The notes beneath the pieces are model-generated. The model was not told where the DNA came from. It did no database searches and saw nothing but the letters and a program-made list of their open reading frames with translations. The position numbers were made by a program, and so were the translations under genes. Source: Fistulifera solaris (Eukaryota; Bacillariophyta; Bacillariophyceae; Naviculales; Stauroneidaceae). From it: 64,000 nucleotides of DNA. The stretch covers positions 558,001-622,000 of the forward strand of contig AP026150.1 in the NCBI GenBank assembly GCA_030295235.1, given 5' to 3'. Shown here one piece after another: positions 23,076-35,309 of the stretch (positions are counted from its first letter, which is position 1; each line of letters opens with the position of its first letter).

Positions 23076-25218
23076 CACTGTCGCTCTTTATCGATTGCAG
23101 TCAACCTTGGCAGGGATCGAGGCCTCAGAGAAGAAACAAGAAGAAGAATAGAGAATCAATTTTGGCTAATACCGGCTCCATGCATTATCATGCTGTGCAG
23201 TTTGCGGCGTCTAGCTCGTCGATCAACAAAGACGGGTTTGATAGAAACGAAAAAGCCTCGGTGGAGGTGGCAGGGGCAAGCGGCACCCAATCCCAGAGTT
23301 CTTGTACAATCCATACTATACTAGAATCATCTTTCTCGCCAAACGTGTCTTTCATAATTCCGAATAGTTCTTTTTGAACCATAATCGTAAAACACTACTG
23401 TCAAAAAATCTTGTCTGTTGTCAACAAATGAATAATGTTTGAGACCTCACATCAGGTTACAATAAAACAATAACGGTTTCGATTTCGGAGTAACAAATAA
23501 TTGGTTGCAACATGACGTCATAAACTGGATACAGCATACCTGGTACCTGGTACTGGTACAGCTTTTCTACAGAGAAGCCATTCAACATTCAACCTTCAAA
23601 AAATCCTTTTGGTGGTTCCTTTATGATCTTCTGTGTTCAAGCTTCAAGCAGGCAGCCACAAAGAGTACCGCACTGTTCCACTGACCGCTGTGCAGTCTTT
23701 TGGTCGGGTCATGTGAAACGTCCAATCGCTGTGCAGGAATCGGCTGGAAAAGGGAATCCGTAAAAAAATCCGTTCACTTTTCGACGGAAGGAAGAATGAT
23801 CCTTTCTCTTAATAGTCTATTGAAGTTCACGTCTTGCTGGAAAGCGGGTAATAAGTTGATTCTTACGAAAGAGAGAGCAGGCAAGGACAAGGTTGGATAG
23901 GTCAACTCCAATCTTCAGAGCAAGAGCAACAGTTCGGAATTGATCATGGATCGTAAATGATGATGAAGCAATACGAGAAGCCTCAAGTTAGCGGACAGAC
24001 AAGAGATAAAGTGGGAAGAAGCAGGCGAGAAATTGGCAAAGTAAACTCTTGAGCAATTTTTCTTGGGACAAGCGAATAACTTTACTCCGCAATATTCTAA
24101 TTATTAAATCCTAGTCTAGGTTCATTAGAGATTCCAATAGAGAGCAAAACTACGCGAATTCAGCCGAGACTGTAAGTCCAGAGTGACGAAGTAAAGTTTG
24201 TTGCTTTTGTAGCAGCGAAGTAGGTCAAGTGTCTGGGCAGTGCGAATGGGGTCACAATTCCTCTTTAGCAGACGACAAGGGAGTGAAAGCCGACTCGTGT
24301 TGAGCATCCTCAGTTAGCATTGTCTACAGTCGCAGGATAGTAGTGAAAGGGATCTTTTACTAACGAAATGTCACTAAAAGCATCGACCTAGTTTTTCGTG
24401 TTTGGCCTCTCCCTGCTCCCTGGGTTGATACTTGATACCTTTTCTAAAGCTGGTGCGACATTATCGAGATTTGGCAAAGGATATCGTTCCACTGTAACGA
24501 AAGTGCAGCGTGGTTGTAGAAAGAGTACCTACCTCTACACGATCCTTCGCAGTCGACGCATCAAGTCAAGCGATGTTTGATCGAGGCCGTTTTAATGACA
24601 ACAACGAACTTGAAACACACCACCTGTTGCGTCAAACAACCTCCAACACGTTTCGAAAGAACAAATCTTTCTTCGTCTATCATCGCAATCATTGATCGTT
24701 CCCAATGACGAATTGCTGTTTAGGAAATTACTGTAAAAGCCCTTCGAATAAGCCGTAAGTACTTGTGACACGCTGTTGTTGTGAAAAGCTAATTTGCAAC
24801 GAATGTTTTCTTTTAAGAATCATCATTTACCTCAACTTTTCGTGAACAGAACCTTGATTTGCGGTCTCTGTCGCAAACAGGTACACTCGGTTGTATTGGG
24901 ATGTTCCATCGGTCCAGGTAAGTCAAGCAAGAGTGCAGCAAAGAGAAAGAGAGAGGTCCAGATAAACATCATCGCTTGGCTTTCATTTGTCACACTATCC
25001 ATCCGTACATTTTCTCACACGATGTGATCTCGCCTTCCGCTTGCTCGACTCATTTCCTTTTACTTTCAAAAGCATGCGAACTGCCTCCCCATCATCATGT
25101 TTATCAGCGAACCTTACTACCCTTCGGCGACCCCGGTCGCCTTTCGTCTTCCGCGTACATTTGCTTGGCATGCAGTGATAATGCGACCAAAAACATTGTT
25201 CCCCTTTCGACGACGGTC
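23076..25218. promoter_or_regulatory. Long divergent intergenic region
   Basis: About 2.1 kb between divergent starts. It contains two overlapping copies of TACCTGGTA at 23537-23552. One small minus-strand ORF (23188-23382) is listed separately. The rest shows no protein-like ORF, repeat or RNA gene. Confidence 0.5.
23188..23382 (-). CDS. Possible small protein (64 aa)
   Basis: ATG-to-stop ORF with normal amino-acid composition (EKDDSSIVWIVQELWDWVPL is its most structured part). It lies upstream of, and on the same strand as, the receptor gene, so it could be an upstream ORF in that gene's transcript. No family recognised; only composition supports it. Confidence 0.25.
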   Translation of the reverse strand: MVQKELFGIMKDTFGEKDDSSIVWIVQELWDWVPLAPATSTEAFSFLSNPSLLIDELDAANCTA

Positions 25219-26632
25219 ATGGCGCTGCCGGATCTTTCGTTGACACACGGGAATCACAACGATGAAGACGATGGTGATACTGACGATGCCGCTGACTTAT
25301 TACTAAAGAAAGACTTGGCTTCGACATTATCACGTCGTCGTTACACGCTAGAAGACAAATACGACGTCGTTACGAAAGTCAAAGATGATGGAACTAACAA
25401 GAAAGAAATAGCGGAACAGTTTGGTATCAACAAAGCCACGCTGAATGCGTGGTTGAGGCAGAAAAAGTCGATCATTAAACAATGCAAAGGCGTTCAAGAA
25501 CGACAACGCTTTTCGTATCAACAAAAACACGAAATCCTCTCCAAAAATCAAGCATGACAAATCCAACAAGAAGGAAATTATGGACGCCTTTGGTATCAAG
25601 AAGCATACACTCAATACGTGGTTGCGGCATCGCACGGACATTGCCCGGACGAGTGAAGAGCTGCCAGCCCGGAAAGCAAATTATCACAGTGCCATTTGGA
25701 GGATACATGAAGGCGTCGACGCCTTTTTCGCAGAAAATCAAATGCGACAAGGGAAGGATCGCATCAATATTACGGGATACGTATTGGGCGTACACGCCAA
25801 CAAAGTCAAAGAGGAACTGCTCGAACGACACGCCAATAAAGAGATTGTATTGGACGAGCAGGAAGTCAAGCATTTGATGAAATTCAAAGGAAGTGATTCA
25901 TGGGGCAGAAAATACGCCAAAGCAAAAGGATGGCGTGGACCCGAGTTCCGGAAAGGCGGTCGTGATGTAGATGTCGATGAGAATCCTCATTCGAGCAGTA
26001 GTATTTTGATCCATCATCACCAGCATCATCCGATGGAAGATACGTCCGACAGTTTAGAGCAACACACGACCCATCATCCGCATCATCATCACCGACAGCA
26101 GCATGGTGGCTTGAGTGCTAGTACTATAGACAGTACGAATATGAACCTCAGCAACATGGATAACGGCCACAAATCGGACGAGTCGTACGGGTACCATTTG
26201 TATGCACACAATTTACAGCAAATGACGGCGAGCCATCATCTGACAATGGCCCAAGCTAGTAGTATCGACCCACTCAACAATCTGCAGCATGCTCATATGC
26301 ATCATCAACAGCAACTACATTCGTCTAATGAAAACGCAATGTCCCAAGCGAATATGCTGGCGCAGCATCAGCAGCAGCAAGTTCTCCAACAGCAAATACA
26401 ACAGCAGCAGCTCCACCACCAGACACTACAGCAGCAGCAACAAACGATGCAACATCATATTCAACAATTGGGGGAACAGCACACGATCGATCGCAATACT
26501 CTCGTTGGCCACGATCCTAATCTTGCCATGGGTATGTCACAGCAACAGTCTCTTCAAGAACAACCATCGCATCTTCACAGCGATTTGTCTTCCAACGTGC
26601 CCGATCCTCGGTCATACAACACATATGTGTAA
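25219..26632 (+). CDS. Tandem psq/CENP-B-type helix-turn-helix DNA-binding protein
   Basis: Predicted about 470 aa, starting at MALPDLSLTHGNH (an upstream in-frame ATG at 24976 adds non-conserved sequence). Acidic start, then two tandem HTH units. Unit one has the core TNKKEIAEQFGINKATLNAWL; unit two has KSNKKEIMDAFGIKKHTLNTWL. They match the psq/CENP-B N-terminal fold of pogo-family transposases. A conserved-looking block ending KYAKAKGWRGPEF follows, then a His- and Gln-rich tail of about 200 residues. No DDE catalytic domain is present, so it is probably a transposase-derived regulator acting in the nucleus. The frame changes at A5 25543-25547 between the units; one base fewer joins them. 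Confidence 0.75.
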
Positions 26633-27391
26633 CTACTTAGTCACTGAGACTGTAGAAGTTTCAGTGAACATGACCACGTAATTTTTACTGCCCGTCTGAC
26701 CATCTAAACGGGCGCCACGATGCCAAAATGACAAAAAAAAGCCCAATAGCGAGACCCTCACAACTCATCAACTCCATCCGCTTGCGCTATTGGTCCAATA
26801 TTGTGCTTGTTTAACGTCCAGGCTACGTTTACGGATCTAAAAACACACAAAAAATGAAAGGGAGCAAAAACGTGGATTGCGTCGAATTGAGGGGGAAGGT
26901 AGTACAAACAGCAATGGAAAGAATCACTGTTATGAACCAATATTTAGCGCCGCAGTTATTTTCAGACTTACTATCCGGGACTGAAATTAGATGAGTCGGG
27001 TTACGGAAGCCTAACACACTTCGTTGACGCAATTCAATTAATCCAGGGGACTAGATCAAGATCCTATTGTCAAATTATTGCTGTTGAATCATCCTCTCAA
27101 TTTATTTTTTCAAGGACCTTGGTATTGTCGGTGCAGTAAGGAAGGAGTGTATGTCCATCGCCTCCTAGAAAACACAACAACGTTGACTATTTCGTAAACA
27201 GTTTGTAACTGGTTGTTCTCATCATCTCCGGACTCAACTGCCTTTCAGTCCCGGTGCTGGTGCGAGATAGTGAGTCCAAGCAATAACAAAGGTGCGCAAA
27301 TGAGAAACGCGAAACGCTTTATTAGCACCGCATTTTGCGCTTTCCTTATAATCTTACTATTGATTTTTGTTCGTGTTGCTAGCTTTTCACC
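26633..27391. other. Intergenic
   Basis: Between two plus-strand genes; presumably the 3' end of the HTH gene and promoter of the small plastid-type gene. No credible ORF on either strand. Confidence 0.5.
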
Positions 27392-27724
27392 ATGCAAATC
27401 TCAAGCATCTTTGCCGGCTATTGGCTTCTGATGTTCATGGCAGAGTGCACATTTGCCTTCGTGATTCCCATTCAACATTCGTCTCGATTGAATACCTCAT
27501 TGAATTGGTTCGGAACAAACAATAACAAGAAAGATTCTAGTTCGAAACAGAAGAAAAAACCTATTACAAAAGATAATGACATCAACAACAGTGGTCCTCC
27601 GCCCTTTATCTTTTTGTACGGAAAACCACAGCACGATTGGTCTACGGGGAAACCGATTAGTGAGGACTCGTGGGTCAACAAGAAACGAGCCAATTGGCTT
27701 GTCAAGCCCAAAAAGGACAAGTGA
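27392..27724 (+). CDS. Small hypothetical protein with plastid-type presequence
   Basis: 110 aa. Signal peptide (residues 1-23) ending in CTFA, followed by FVIP, fits the diatom plastid import motif with Phe at +1. A Ser/Asn/Lys-rich transit-like stretch follows (residues 30-66). The short mature part has PPPFIFLYGKPQHDW and a basic end (WLVKPKKDK). No family recognised. Its stop is 62 nt from the stop of the opposing TLDc gene. Confidence 0.6.
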   Translation: MQISSIFAGYWLLMFMAECTFAFVIPIQHSSRLNTSLNWFGTNNNKKDSSSKQKKKPITKDNDINNSGPPPFIFLYGKPQHDWSTGKPISEDSWVNKKRANWLVKPKKDK

Positions 27725-27786
27725 ATAGGGCTAGTGACAGGTTAAATATATTGTATGAGCGCGTTGATTGATTCAGTATCCGTTAT

Positions 27787-29436
27787 TCATTTCTTATCTT
27801 CATCATACGTTCCAGCCCGCCCATGATCGACTTGATTCCTATGCGCAAACGCTTTCGATTCAATGACACCCGACTGGAAGTCATCCAAGAACTGCGCCCG
27901 ATCCACCGTCCTCGCTTTGCGTAAATTCTCTGCCTTGATCTCTCGTGCTTGATGCTGCGCTCCCAGCGCTGCTGCCACTACTTCGCTGCCACCGACACCC
28001 CACACTTCCAAACTATCCAACTCAAAAATCGCTGTCCATCGGGCAGTAGCTGCCCGTGCGCAAATGTCATATCCCGCGAACCGGCGATGCATTGTTCGAA
28101 GGATTCTGGAAAAAACAGACGAGGTTCTGTGGTGGTGCCACCGAATCCGATACCGTGCGCTTGTTGATCGTAGCCTTTGCTGCGCGCGTACGAATTGCAG
28201 TACATGAAATTGCGGTCCGAACCAGAAGGCCGGAATATGCTAGTACGAGGTGCGACTTGAAAGAGGAAGCAATCCGTATTGCCGTAAAAGTCTTTCGATT
28301 CCTTCCAGGGGGATGCGGTAAAGGCTCCCAAAATACTACCTTTTTGCCAGTCGTGCGCGCTAAAAGTAATGTCGGGCCCGAGTATCCCAGCAAGGCGTTC
28401 TGGAGACGATTAAACGAGAGTCCGTCTTGTGTGGAAGTGTACAAACAGTAATAGCTACCGCCCAATGCCGGAGACAAGCAACCAAAGGTAAAGAGCAGAG
28501 ATGAAGTAGGGTGTTGAAAGAATGAACTGGGCTTGGAATCGTCTGTAACCCAGGGAAATTCGTAGGTCGTTCGTCCTGTCGAGCTGTGTGACATTCCGGG
28601 AAACAAAATGGTATGAAACAAGGTCGGTAGAATCGAAGCAAAGATGGGTGCCACGGCTTCCGACCATTCCAGAATATCCTCGAACGTTACCGAAAAATCG
28701 TCTTCATCATTCTTCGTGCTGTCTGGCTGAACATAAGTCAACCGCTTCTTCCCTTGTTCCACAATGGATTGTGCCAAGGCTAGAAGCGTTGCGTCGTGTT
28801 GTTGTGTGTATTCCACTATAGGTATAGAAGCATGATTGCCTTGCAAATATTCGGACGCCAAGGCCAATCGATACCCCAATCGAATGAATTCCGTTGCTTG
28901 TATAGTTGTTTCATTGTGGTCTGCCTGGCAACTTCGAAACATGACTTGCAAGGCTGCTCTCGAACCTCGACGTGATGCATTCGAAAGTCCCTCAAAGAAA
29001 GCCTCCAAGTCAGCACGCGATGTCGAACTCTCCGGTGGTTGCGTTCCGTAAGCATTTTGTGATGCCGTAAACACAGCTTGATACAATCGATTCCCAAAGT
29101 CAACCGGCAATACCTCCCGTTCCAGTTGCGCGATTTTTTCACATACTCCTCAAGTGTCATTTGTTGTTGCGAGGAGTCATCTTCTTTTGCTTCTGTATTC
29201 CGTACCTTACTACGACGAGTCCAACATTCTCCTGCCCAGTCTTGTAGAAAGGTTGTTTTGGACGGCTGACGCTGCCACGCTTGATAGCAGCGATACAAAT
29301 GCCACAATTCGGCGTCCCCGAACGGACAGCGTTCGCCCAAGAATTGCACATCCAGTTGTTCGGGTGTTTGTGAATGATTTGCTGTGCTGGACGAGACACC
29401 CATTTGTCTATAAAGAGAAGGGGCTATTCCGCTCAA
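27787..29436 (-). CDS. TLDc-domain protein
   Basis: Predicted about 550 aa. The N-terminal half is helical with Trp-rich segments. The C-terminal TLDc domain starts near LLFTFGCLSPALGGSYYCLY and includes the hallmarks LLGYSGPTLLLARTT, AFTASPWKESKDFYG, CFLFQVAP, HGIGFGGTTTEPRLFF and FELDSLEVWGVGG. TLDc proteins are linked to oxidative-stress resistance and bind or modulate the V-ATPase; a similar role here is inferred. Three single-base losses interrupt it: T6 29134-29139, A4 28330-28333 and A5 28024-28028. Each repair continues the domain exactly. Confidence 0.85.
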
Positions 29437-30327
29437 GAAACAGATGCAAGTGAATTATTTTTTCCTTTCATAAGGTTGTTTTCTTTTACGATACGGTGCA
29501 TCGTTCGCGAAATACATAGAATTCCAGCCTCCCAGATTTTCTGGGGACGTGAAAACACCGCCCATTTTTGACACAGCGGTTCAGAATTTCCGTCTGCCTC
29601 AAATAATGGCAAATGGATCCACTATGGTCGAAAGTCTAGTATCGCGACAATGTTGCCTGCCATTCTTTCGTTCAGCAAAATTTCTTGAGCTCAATTTGTC
29701 GTTGTTGCAATAAAATAGGCTTTAGCAGCGTTTGCATTACACGTCACTATATTTTACGATGAACGGGCCTGCGTAATGTTGTCTTCCGTACCAGGTACTT
29801 ACTATGCACCGAAGTGTTGTCTGTTTTTCGCCACGACTGCATTTCAGTCATGAGTCCTTGCTCAATATTTTTTGTCCGTGCCAGCTTTTCAGCTTTCAGC
29901 TCCATTTTGCTAGTTTGGAATCGCAATAACGATGGAGGCTTTCGATACATTATTTTGCACGAAAATGTTTGATTGATGACTGAAATGGCAGTCGTGAAAA
30001 AGGTCGCCTTCACTAATCAGTCCTTTTAAAAGTCCTTTGTGTACTAATCGATCAACTATCAATTAGCCGCAGGAACGAGCAACGAGCAGACCGCACCTAA
30101 AAACCACCCCCCATACCCCGTACCCGGCAAGCCTTTATTCTTTCGCATTCGTTTTCCGCTGCAGTGTTTAGCAAGTCGAGAAGTAAAGGACTACGTAGCA
30201 GCAACGACATTCGCATTGAATACCCACTAAATTGTTTATTACTTTGCAATTCGAAAACTAAGAGAATTAGGAGGCGTTCATTACGGCGAGAAAAGCGATT
30301 TCTTTTACAGCAAGCACACGCACAACA
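29437..30327. promoter_or_regulatory. Divergent intergenic region
   Basis: Promoter region shared by the TLDc and U2AF35 genes. Contains TACCAGGTA at 29789-29797. No credible ORF. Confidence 0.5.
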
Positions 30328-31057
30328 ATGGCCCATCATTTGGCTCGCATTCACGGGACGGAAGAAGACAAAGTCAATTGTCCTTTCTATTTCAAAATTG
30401 GTGCTTGTCGACACTCCGATCGCTGCAGTCGCTTACATCACAAACCTCAATTCTCACAAACACTCCTCGTCAAGCATTTGTATCAACATCCCGTTCGACA
30501 AGCGGAACTGCAACAAGCTGTCGGGCAACCCGCTGCCGCCATTCCGGAAGAACAGGCTGTAGAAGAGTTTTTTGCTTCTTTGAAGACATGTTTATGGAAT
30601 TTAGTAAATTTGGACGCATTGAAGAAATGCACATTGTTGATAATCTGGGCGATCATCTGATTGGCCACGTGTACGTCAAATTCAGTGACGAGGAAGACGC
30701 GAGTGATGCCTTGGCCGTCATGAATGGGCGTTACTACGACGGAAGACAAATGCAAGTGGAATTCTCGCCTGTGACAGACTTTCGGGAAGCGCGTTGTCGA
30801 GATTATGACGATGATGTATGTGCTCGAGGAGGCTTTTGTAATTTTTGCACTCCAAACCCGTGCCGATGTGCCTGATTCGGTCGCTGGAAGAAGATGCGGA
30901 ACATGATCGTGAGCATGAAGAACGAGACAAGAAGCACAAGAGTAAGAAACGCAAGAAAGATCACGAATCACGGCATCATCATCGGAAGCGTTCCCGCCAT
31001 AGTCGAAGTCGCAGCCGCGATCGAAGTCGGTCCGAAGATGGCCGTAGTAGTGACTAG
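30328..31057 (+). CDS. U2AF1: U2AF small subunit (U2AF35)
   Basis: Predicted about 243 aa, the usual family length. Order: first CCCH zinc finger (C-x8-C-x5-C-x3-H, starting NCPFYFKIGACRHSDRC), atypical RRM/UHM (FGRIEEMHIVDNLGDHLIGHVYVKF, then VEFSPVTDFREA), second CCCH finger (C-x7-C-x5-C-x3-H, GGFCNFLH), then an Arg/Ser-rich tail. The protein recognises the AG at 3' splice sites with U2AF65, consistent with the AG acceptors throughout this window. Two single-base losses: T6 30568-30573 and T5 30842-30846; adding one base at each restores the family sequence. Confidence 0.93.
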
Positions 31058-31409
31058 TTGCTGTAAAACTGTATGAAGCGCTTACATGTACTTATGGATT
31101 TTGTGTAAAATTGAGATTTTGTCTGGAATAATTGGTACTTTGAGAGAGGATGAATTCCGCAAAGCTTGAAGCTTAGCTTTCAGTGCCGCACAGACACGAA
31201 GGTGCCGAAAGTCTTCAACAAAGTCGTCTGGTTTCGTCCGCAGCACTTTGTTTTTTGGTCTAATGACTGACGTACGCACTAAGAAAGTCTACGTAGCCCA
31301 ACGACCCTACGATTGTTGGCGCAACAGGCATCTTTGCAGGAAAAGGAGAACAACGAACCTTGCTATCAACAACAAAATTGCATTGCATCCCATCTCTCTT
31401 TGTAAAATC

Positions 31410-31977
31410 ATGATGAAGCAAACTGCTCTTTTCGTTGCTCTGTTGGCCTCTGTTTCGGCTTTCGCTCCCGCTAGCAGGTGTGTTGATGATTGTTTACTTG
31501 TCCGTTCGGTTCGAAAGGATTTTGTATTTTAGAAAGTGGAGGGAGACTTCCTTTGTAGCGCTGTTTGAACGCCAAGCATAAAATATGGCTTAAGAATCTC
31601 ATCACGGTATTTTCTTGCGCTGATAGTTGTGATGAAGCTGGGCTGTTCTCGAGTACGGAGAATAGATACAAATGAAAAAAAATCAACTAACGTTTCGTTT
31701 ACTACGTTTCGCATCAACGTGTTCTTCTCTTTTGCATTGTCGTCATTTAATCTTTATATGTCTATTTCTCACTGGTTGTTTCTTGTTCATTTTTTGTGAA
31801 ATCAGATTCGGTGTCAGCACAAAGTTGGCCGCCGAGTGGAAGCCTGCGGACGGTGCCAAGTGGGAAGAGACTGACTTTGAGAAGGAAATCACAAAGCTTG
31901 AGAAAGAAGCCGAAGAACGCATGGACAAGAAGATCGAGGAATTGAAATCCAAAATTCAAGCTACTGGTGCCAAGTAA
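31410..31977 (+). CDS. Small plastid-targeted helical protein
   Basis: Exon 1 is 31410-31477, the intron is 328 nt (GTGTGT...ATCAG, phase 2), and exon 2 is 31806-31977; 79 aa. The presequence MMKQTALFVALLASVSAFAPASR contains the classical ASAFAP-type motif, so import into the complex plastid is well supported. The mature part is about 55 residues: KLAAEWKPADGAKWEETDF followed by a single charged helix of Glu/Lys heptads. No family recognised. The intron is the longest in the window relative to gene size, and it separates presequence from mature protein. Confidence 0.8.
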
Positions 31978-33098
31978 ATAAGCAACTTTTTATGTAATAG
32001 AAAGGAAACTTTGGACACACAAGCGGAAGGATATGTTTTCTCTGCTTTGTGAATAGTCGTACGAGCGCTTGTTTCATTTGTGTTTATGCGTGAAAATGTC
32101 GCAATTGAATGTAGCAGCGTTTTACTTGATCATCTAGATTCCTTTTCACACCCTAGCTTGGAGTTGATAGTAATGCGCTGGCCTGATCTAGATATTCTCC
32201 AATAGAAATGGCTTTTCGGAAATACGACTTGAAAGTGGAACTTTCGGCGTCGATAAGATCGCGCGACAATCAATTCCTACATATATTTATAATTAGTTTC
32301 GAATATTGTTTAATTTACAAGGTGTTTTTTTTGCTCAGGAACCCCGAAGCTGTTTTCTCCTTTTCTCAATCAAAGTCAAATAAGTTTGGCGCACATACAA
32401 TGAAAATTCACAAAAGCTAAACTGGTGTAAATTGGCTTTGATGTGAAGACCAGTACAAGTATAGACCTACAATCTGTCCAAAATCATTTGGTTTTCGGTG
32501 GACCTAGACGCCAAAAACAATATATTATTGAGTCATGAGTCATGACTCGACACAATGCTCGAGAATTCCTTTGGAGACTGGAGACTTGACATGTATCTTT
32601 TTGACCATTAAAGATGGTCTACGTGTCGTTATTCTTATTGCCTTGATTTAAATGAATATGTAGCTCTACTGCGGACAAGTTCATTGTTTGTAGTGCACCA
32701 TGTCTCGGTAACTCGCGTCGAAAAATGGTGGATTCCCTAATTTACTATACACTTGCCACGACTGGGAAAAACAGTTGAATCATGAGCCCGAACCATTGTC
32801 GAGCGTCGATGATTTGACAGGACCGCGCGCATTTAGCGCACCATAAGATCGGAAACGAGGCTTCCGTTTTTGTACAGCGCACGTACAAGTAGTACAGTAC
32901 GCTTTCAACGTCACATTTTAACCGTGAAGACTCGGACGAGCACCTTTTTCTGTTCCGTCATTCAAGCATCAGCATCGCTGATCTTCACAGAACATCGGAG
33001 CAGATCCTTAGATTCATTCATTTCTTTGCTGTGTCAAGCTTCACCCGTCGTTTCTCTGCGATCGCCTCACAAAAAGGAAAGAAAAGACTGCTGCAAAG
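31978..33098. other. Intergenic
   Basis: About 1.1 kb between two plus-strand genes. Short ORFs show no protein-like signature. Near 32534-32550 a short palindromic ATGAGTCATGACTC string (AP-1-like) is present; significance unknown. Confidence 0.45.
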
Positions 33099-35309
33099 AT
33101 GAGATATTTCCCGAACATCATCATCAAATTGGGCTTGGAGGATCATCCGGAAGGTACGATTCACTTGTGTGTCACCTGGAGAAGCACGAGTCGCGGTTCT
33201 AGACCAGTTTTCGTGTGCTTCTTATTACCGAAATCTTTCTCATGTTCTGCATCCCCTTGCGTTGCTGATAGGCAAAGCGTTGTTTCGTAGAATTACTCCA
33301 AGACAACTCCGAGAGAACAGCGGAGATGAACCTCTCGCTTATCTTAAGAAGCAGGCTGTTTTGCTCTTTCAGAAAGCATTTGAAGATACCGATGTCAATC
33401 TGGCTTGCTTTAATGTTTCTCTCACGTACAAGGACATGGATGGAGATCATATGATCATTCATAATCCGGAAGATCTAACGGCGGCGTTGAAGGAATATGC
33501 GGAAGCGGGCAAAATCAAGATGTTCGCGCAAGTGCGAGACAAGCCCTTGGCACCGAATACTGCCAGCTCTTCTCCCTCCGTGCACACTTCGACGCAAACC
33601 ACCAATATTACAACGGATCAGGAATCTCTGAATGTCACGGATGCTGTGGAGCATGTTGTGGGGGCGATTGCATCTGCCACGATCATGGCAGCCAATCAAG
33701 TCACTCGTTCTCTGCGCGATATTAAGCGGGCGGAACGCAAGATCATTCAACCGATTCGGGTGGCGACCGTGATGCGTGGTAGCTGCAAGCCAAATGCGTC
33801 CAAAAGACAACGAAACCTTCCCCTGTTTATCGCAAGGAGGAGGAGAAGGTCGAGGAGAAAATCTCGTCTGACGAGGTTTCCCCGCAGCTAGTGGAAGAAA
33901 AAGCCTCAAGCCCCTTCGAGAACGTGGAAAGTGAAAGGAACACCGCCGAGAACGACGAAGCATCGGAGAAGAAGCCAGGTTTAACGTTACAGGAGGATTG
34001 CGCCGTTCCGGAAAAGACCAGCGACGAACCACTTTTCATCCACGGGCGTCACACATGCGACGGTTGTTTGTCCACGCCCATTGTAGGAAAGCGTTTTCAT
34101 GCGATACCCGACTATGATCTCTGTGAGACCTGCTTCAAGAACTACAGCGGGGATCGTGAGTTTGCTGAAGTTGAACTTGGTATGTTAACTATTGCATTTC
34201 CCGTTGTCGACGTACAACGCGTTGCGGTCGTGTCTAACGTGTTTCGCTTTCGTTTAGATCAAGATCGGTTGTTTCAAGATCGCTGGACGACACGTTGGGA
34301 TCAGTTTCGTCGAAAGGGCTGCGCATTTGTATGCAAACCATTACCCAAGAGCCCTCCTCAAACGTCGCCTACCTGTCCCTTCCCACAGAGTGGCGACAGA
34401 AATGAACTGGAGCATGATCTCGCTCTTGAAGAAGCAGTTCGTCGAAGTCTTGACGTTTTGAAAAAAGAACCAATGGAAGTGGAAGTCAAGCCCAGTGAAT
34501 TCATCGTAGAGGAAGTTTTACGCCGCAGTGACGAGGAAGCCGAAGCAGAAGAAGCAGCGGCGGTTGAGAAAGCTATCCAGATGAGCATGGAGGAAGTCAA
34601 CAAGTCGGTTACTGCAGACACACCGATTTCCGCCCGTAGTTTAGCATCAAAGTCGTCCTTTGCGCAAGATGCAGCTGGCTGCGGTGATATCGCGAATGAT
34701 CTTGGCGAAGCTTTGGATAAAATCGCAAATGAAATCGATGAAATGACTTTGACGTTGGGACGTCCCGATGAAGAAAAGGAAGCTGATGACGTTGATAGTT
34801 ACATGGAGGAAGAGAGCTCGAAAGCCATTGATGATGCTTCTTTGGACGGAGAAAAGGGTGCTACAATTATTGAAGGTTCGGATACTGCGTTGACGCGTGA
34901 ATGGAGTGATGCGGGGAGCAGGAATAGCTGGCACGTGGTAAATAGTGACGAGGATGGCGTCGTGGTGGATGCGAACGCAGCTTTAGGTCGTGCCGCGCAA
35001 ATGATCGGATCAGCGTTGTTCAACAGCGATATGGAACGGTCCGCGCCTACTGCACCTTATGAATCAGTTGCCTCCGTCTCTTCTGTTCCAGCCACGGTCC
35101 ACTTGGATAGGACAGTGCCAACTACCGTCGTTCCCGATCAGTTGGAGCGTTGGGCTTTGCAGCTCACCCAACTACATGAGCTTGGCTTTCTAAACGACCA
35201 AGTTAACGTGGAAACCATCGAGCGCCTTGCTGCTGCCAACATTGGGGTGAACTCTACTGATGAGGTCTCTGTTCAGCAGGTTATTGACGAAATGATGAAA
35301 GACTGGTAA
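33099..35309 (+). CDS. p62/NBR1-like selective autophagy receptor (PB1-ZZ-UIM-LIR-UBA)
   Basis: Exons 33099-33153, 33272-34179 and 34258-35309; introns 118 and 78 nt; about 671 aa. PB1 domain at the N-terminus, with a basic Lys in IIIKLG and the acidic OPCA motif YKDMDGDHMIIHNPEDL. ZZ zinc finger near residue 320 (HTCDGC, then YDLCETCFKNY). Two UIM-like helices (EEAVRRSLDVL and VEKAIQMSMEEV). A candidate LIR, SWHVVNSDED, binds ATG8 in such receptors. The UBA domain at the C-terminus runs RWALQLTQLHELGF to the end. This matches the p62/NBR1 plan: polymerise, bind ubiquitinated cargo, dock on ATG8. No NBR1 FW domain was seen. One base is missing at A4 33802-33805. Confidence 0.85.
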
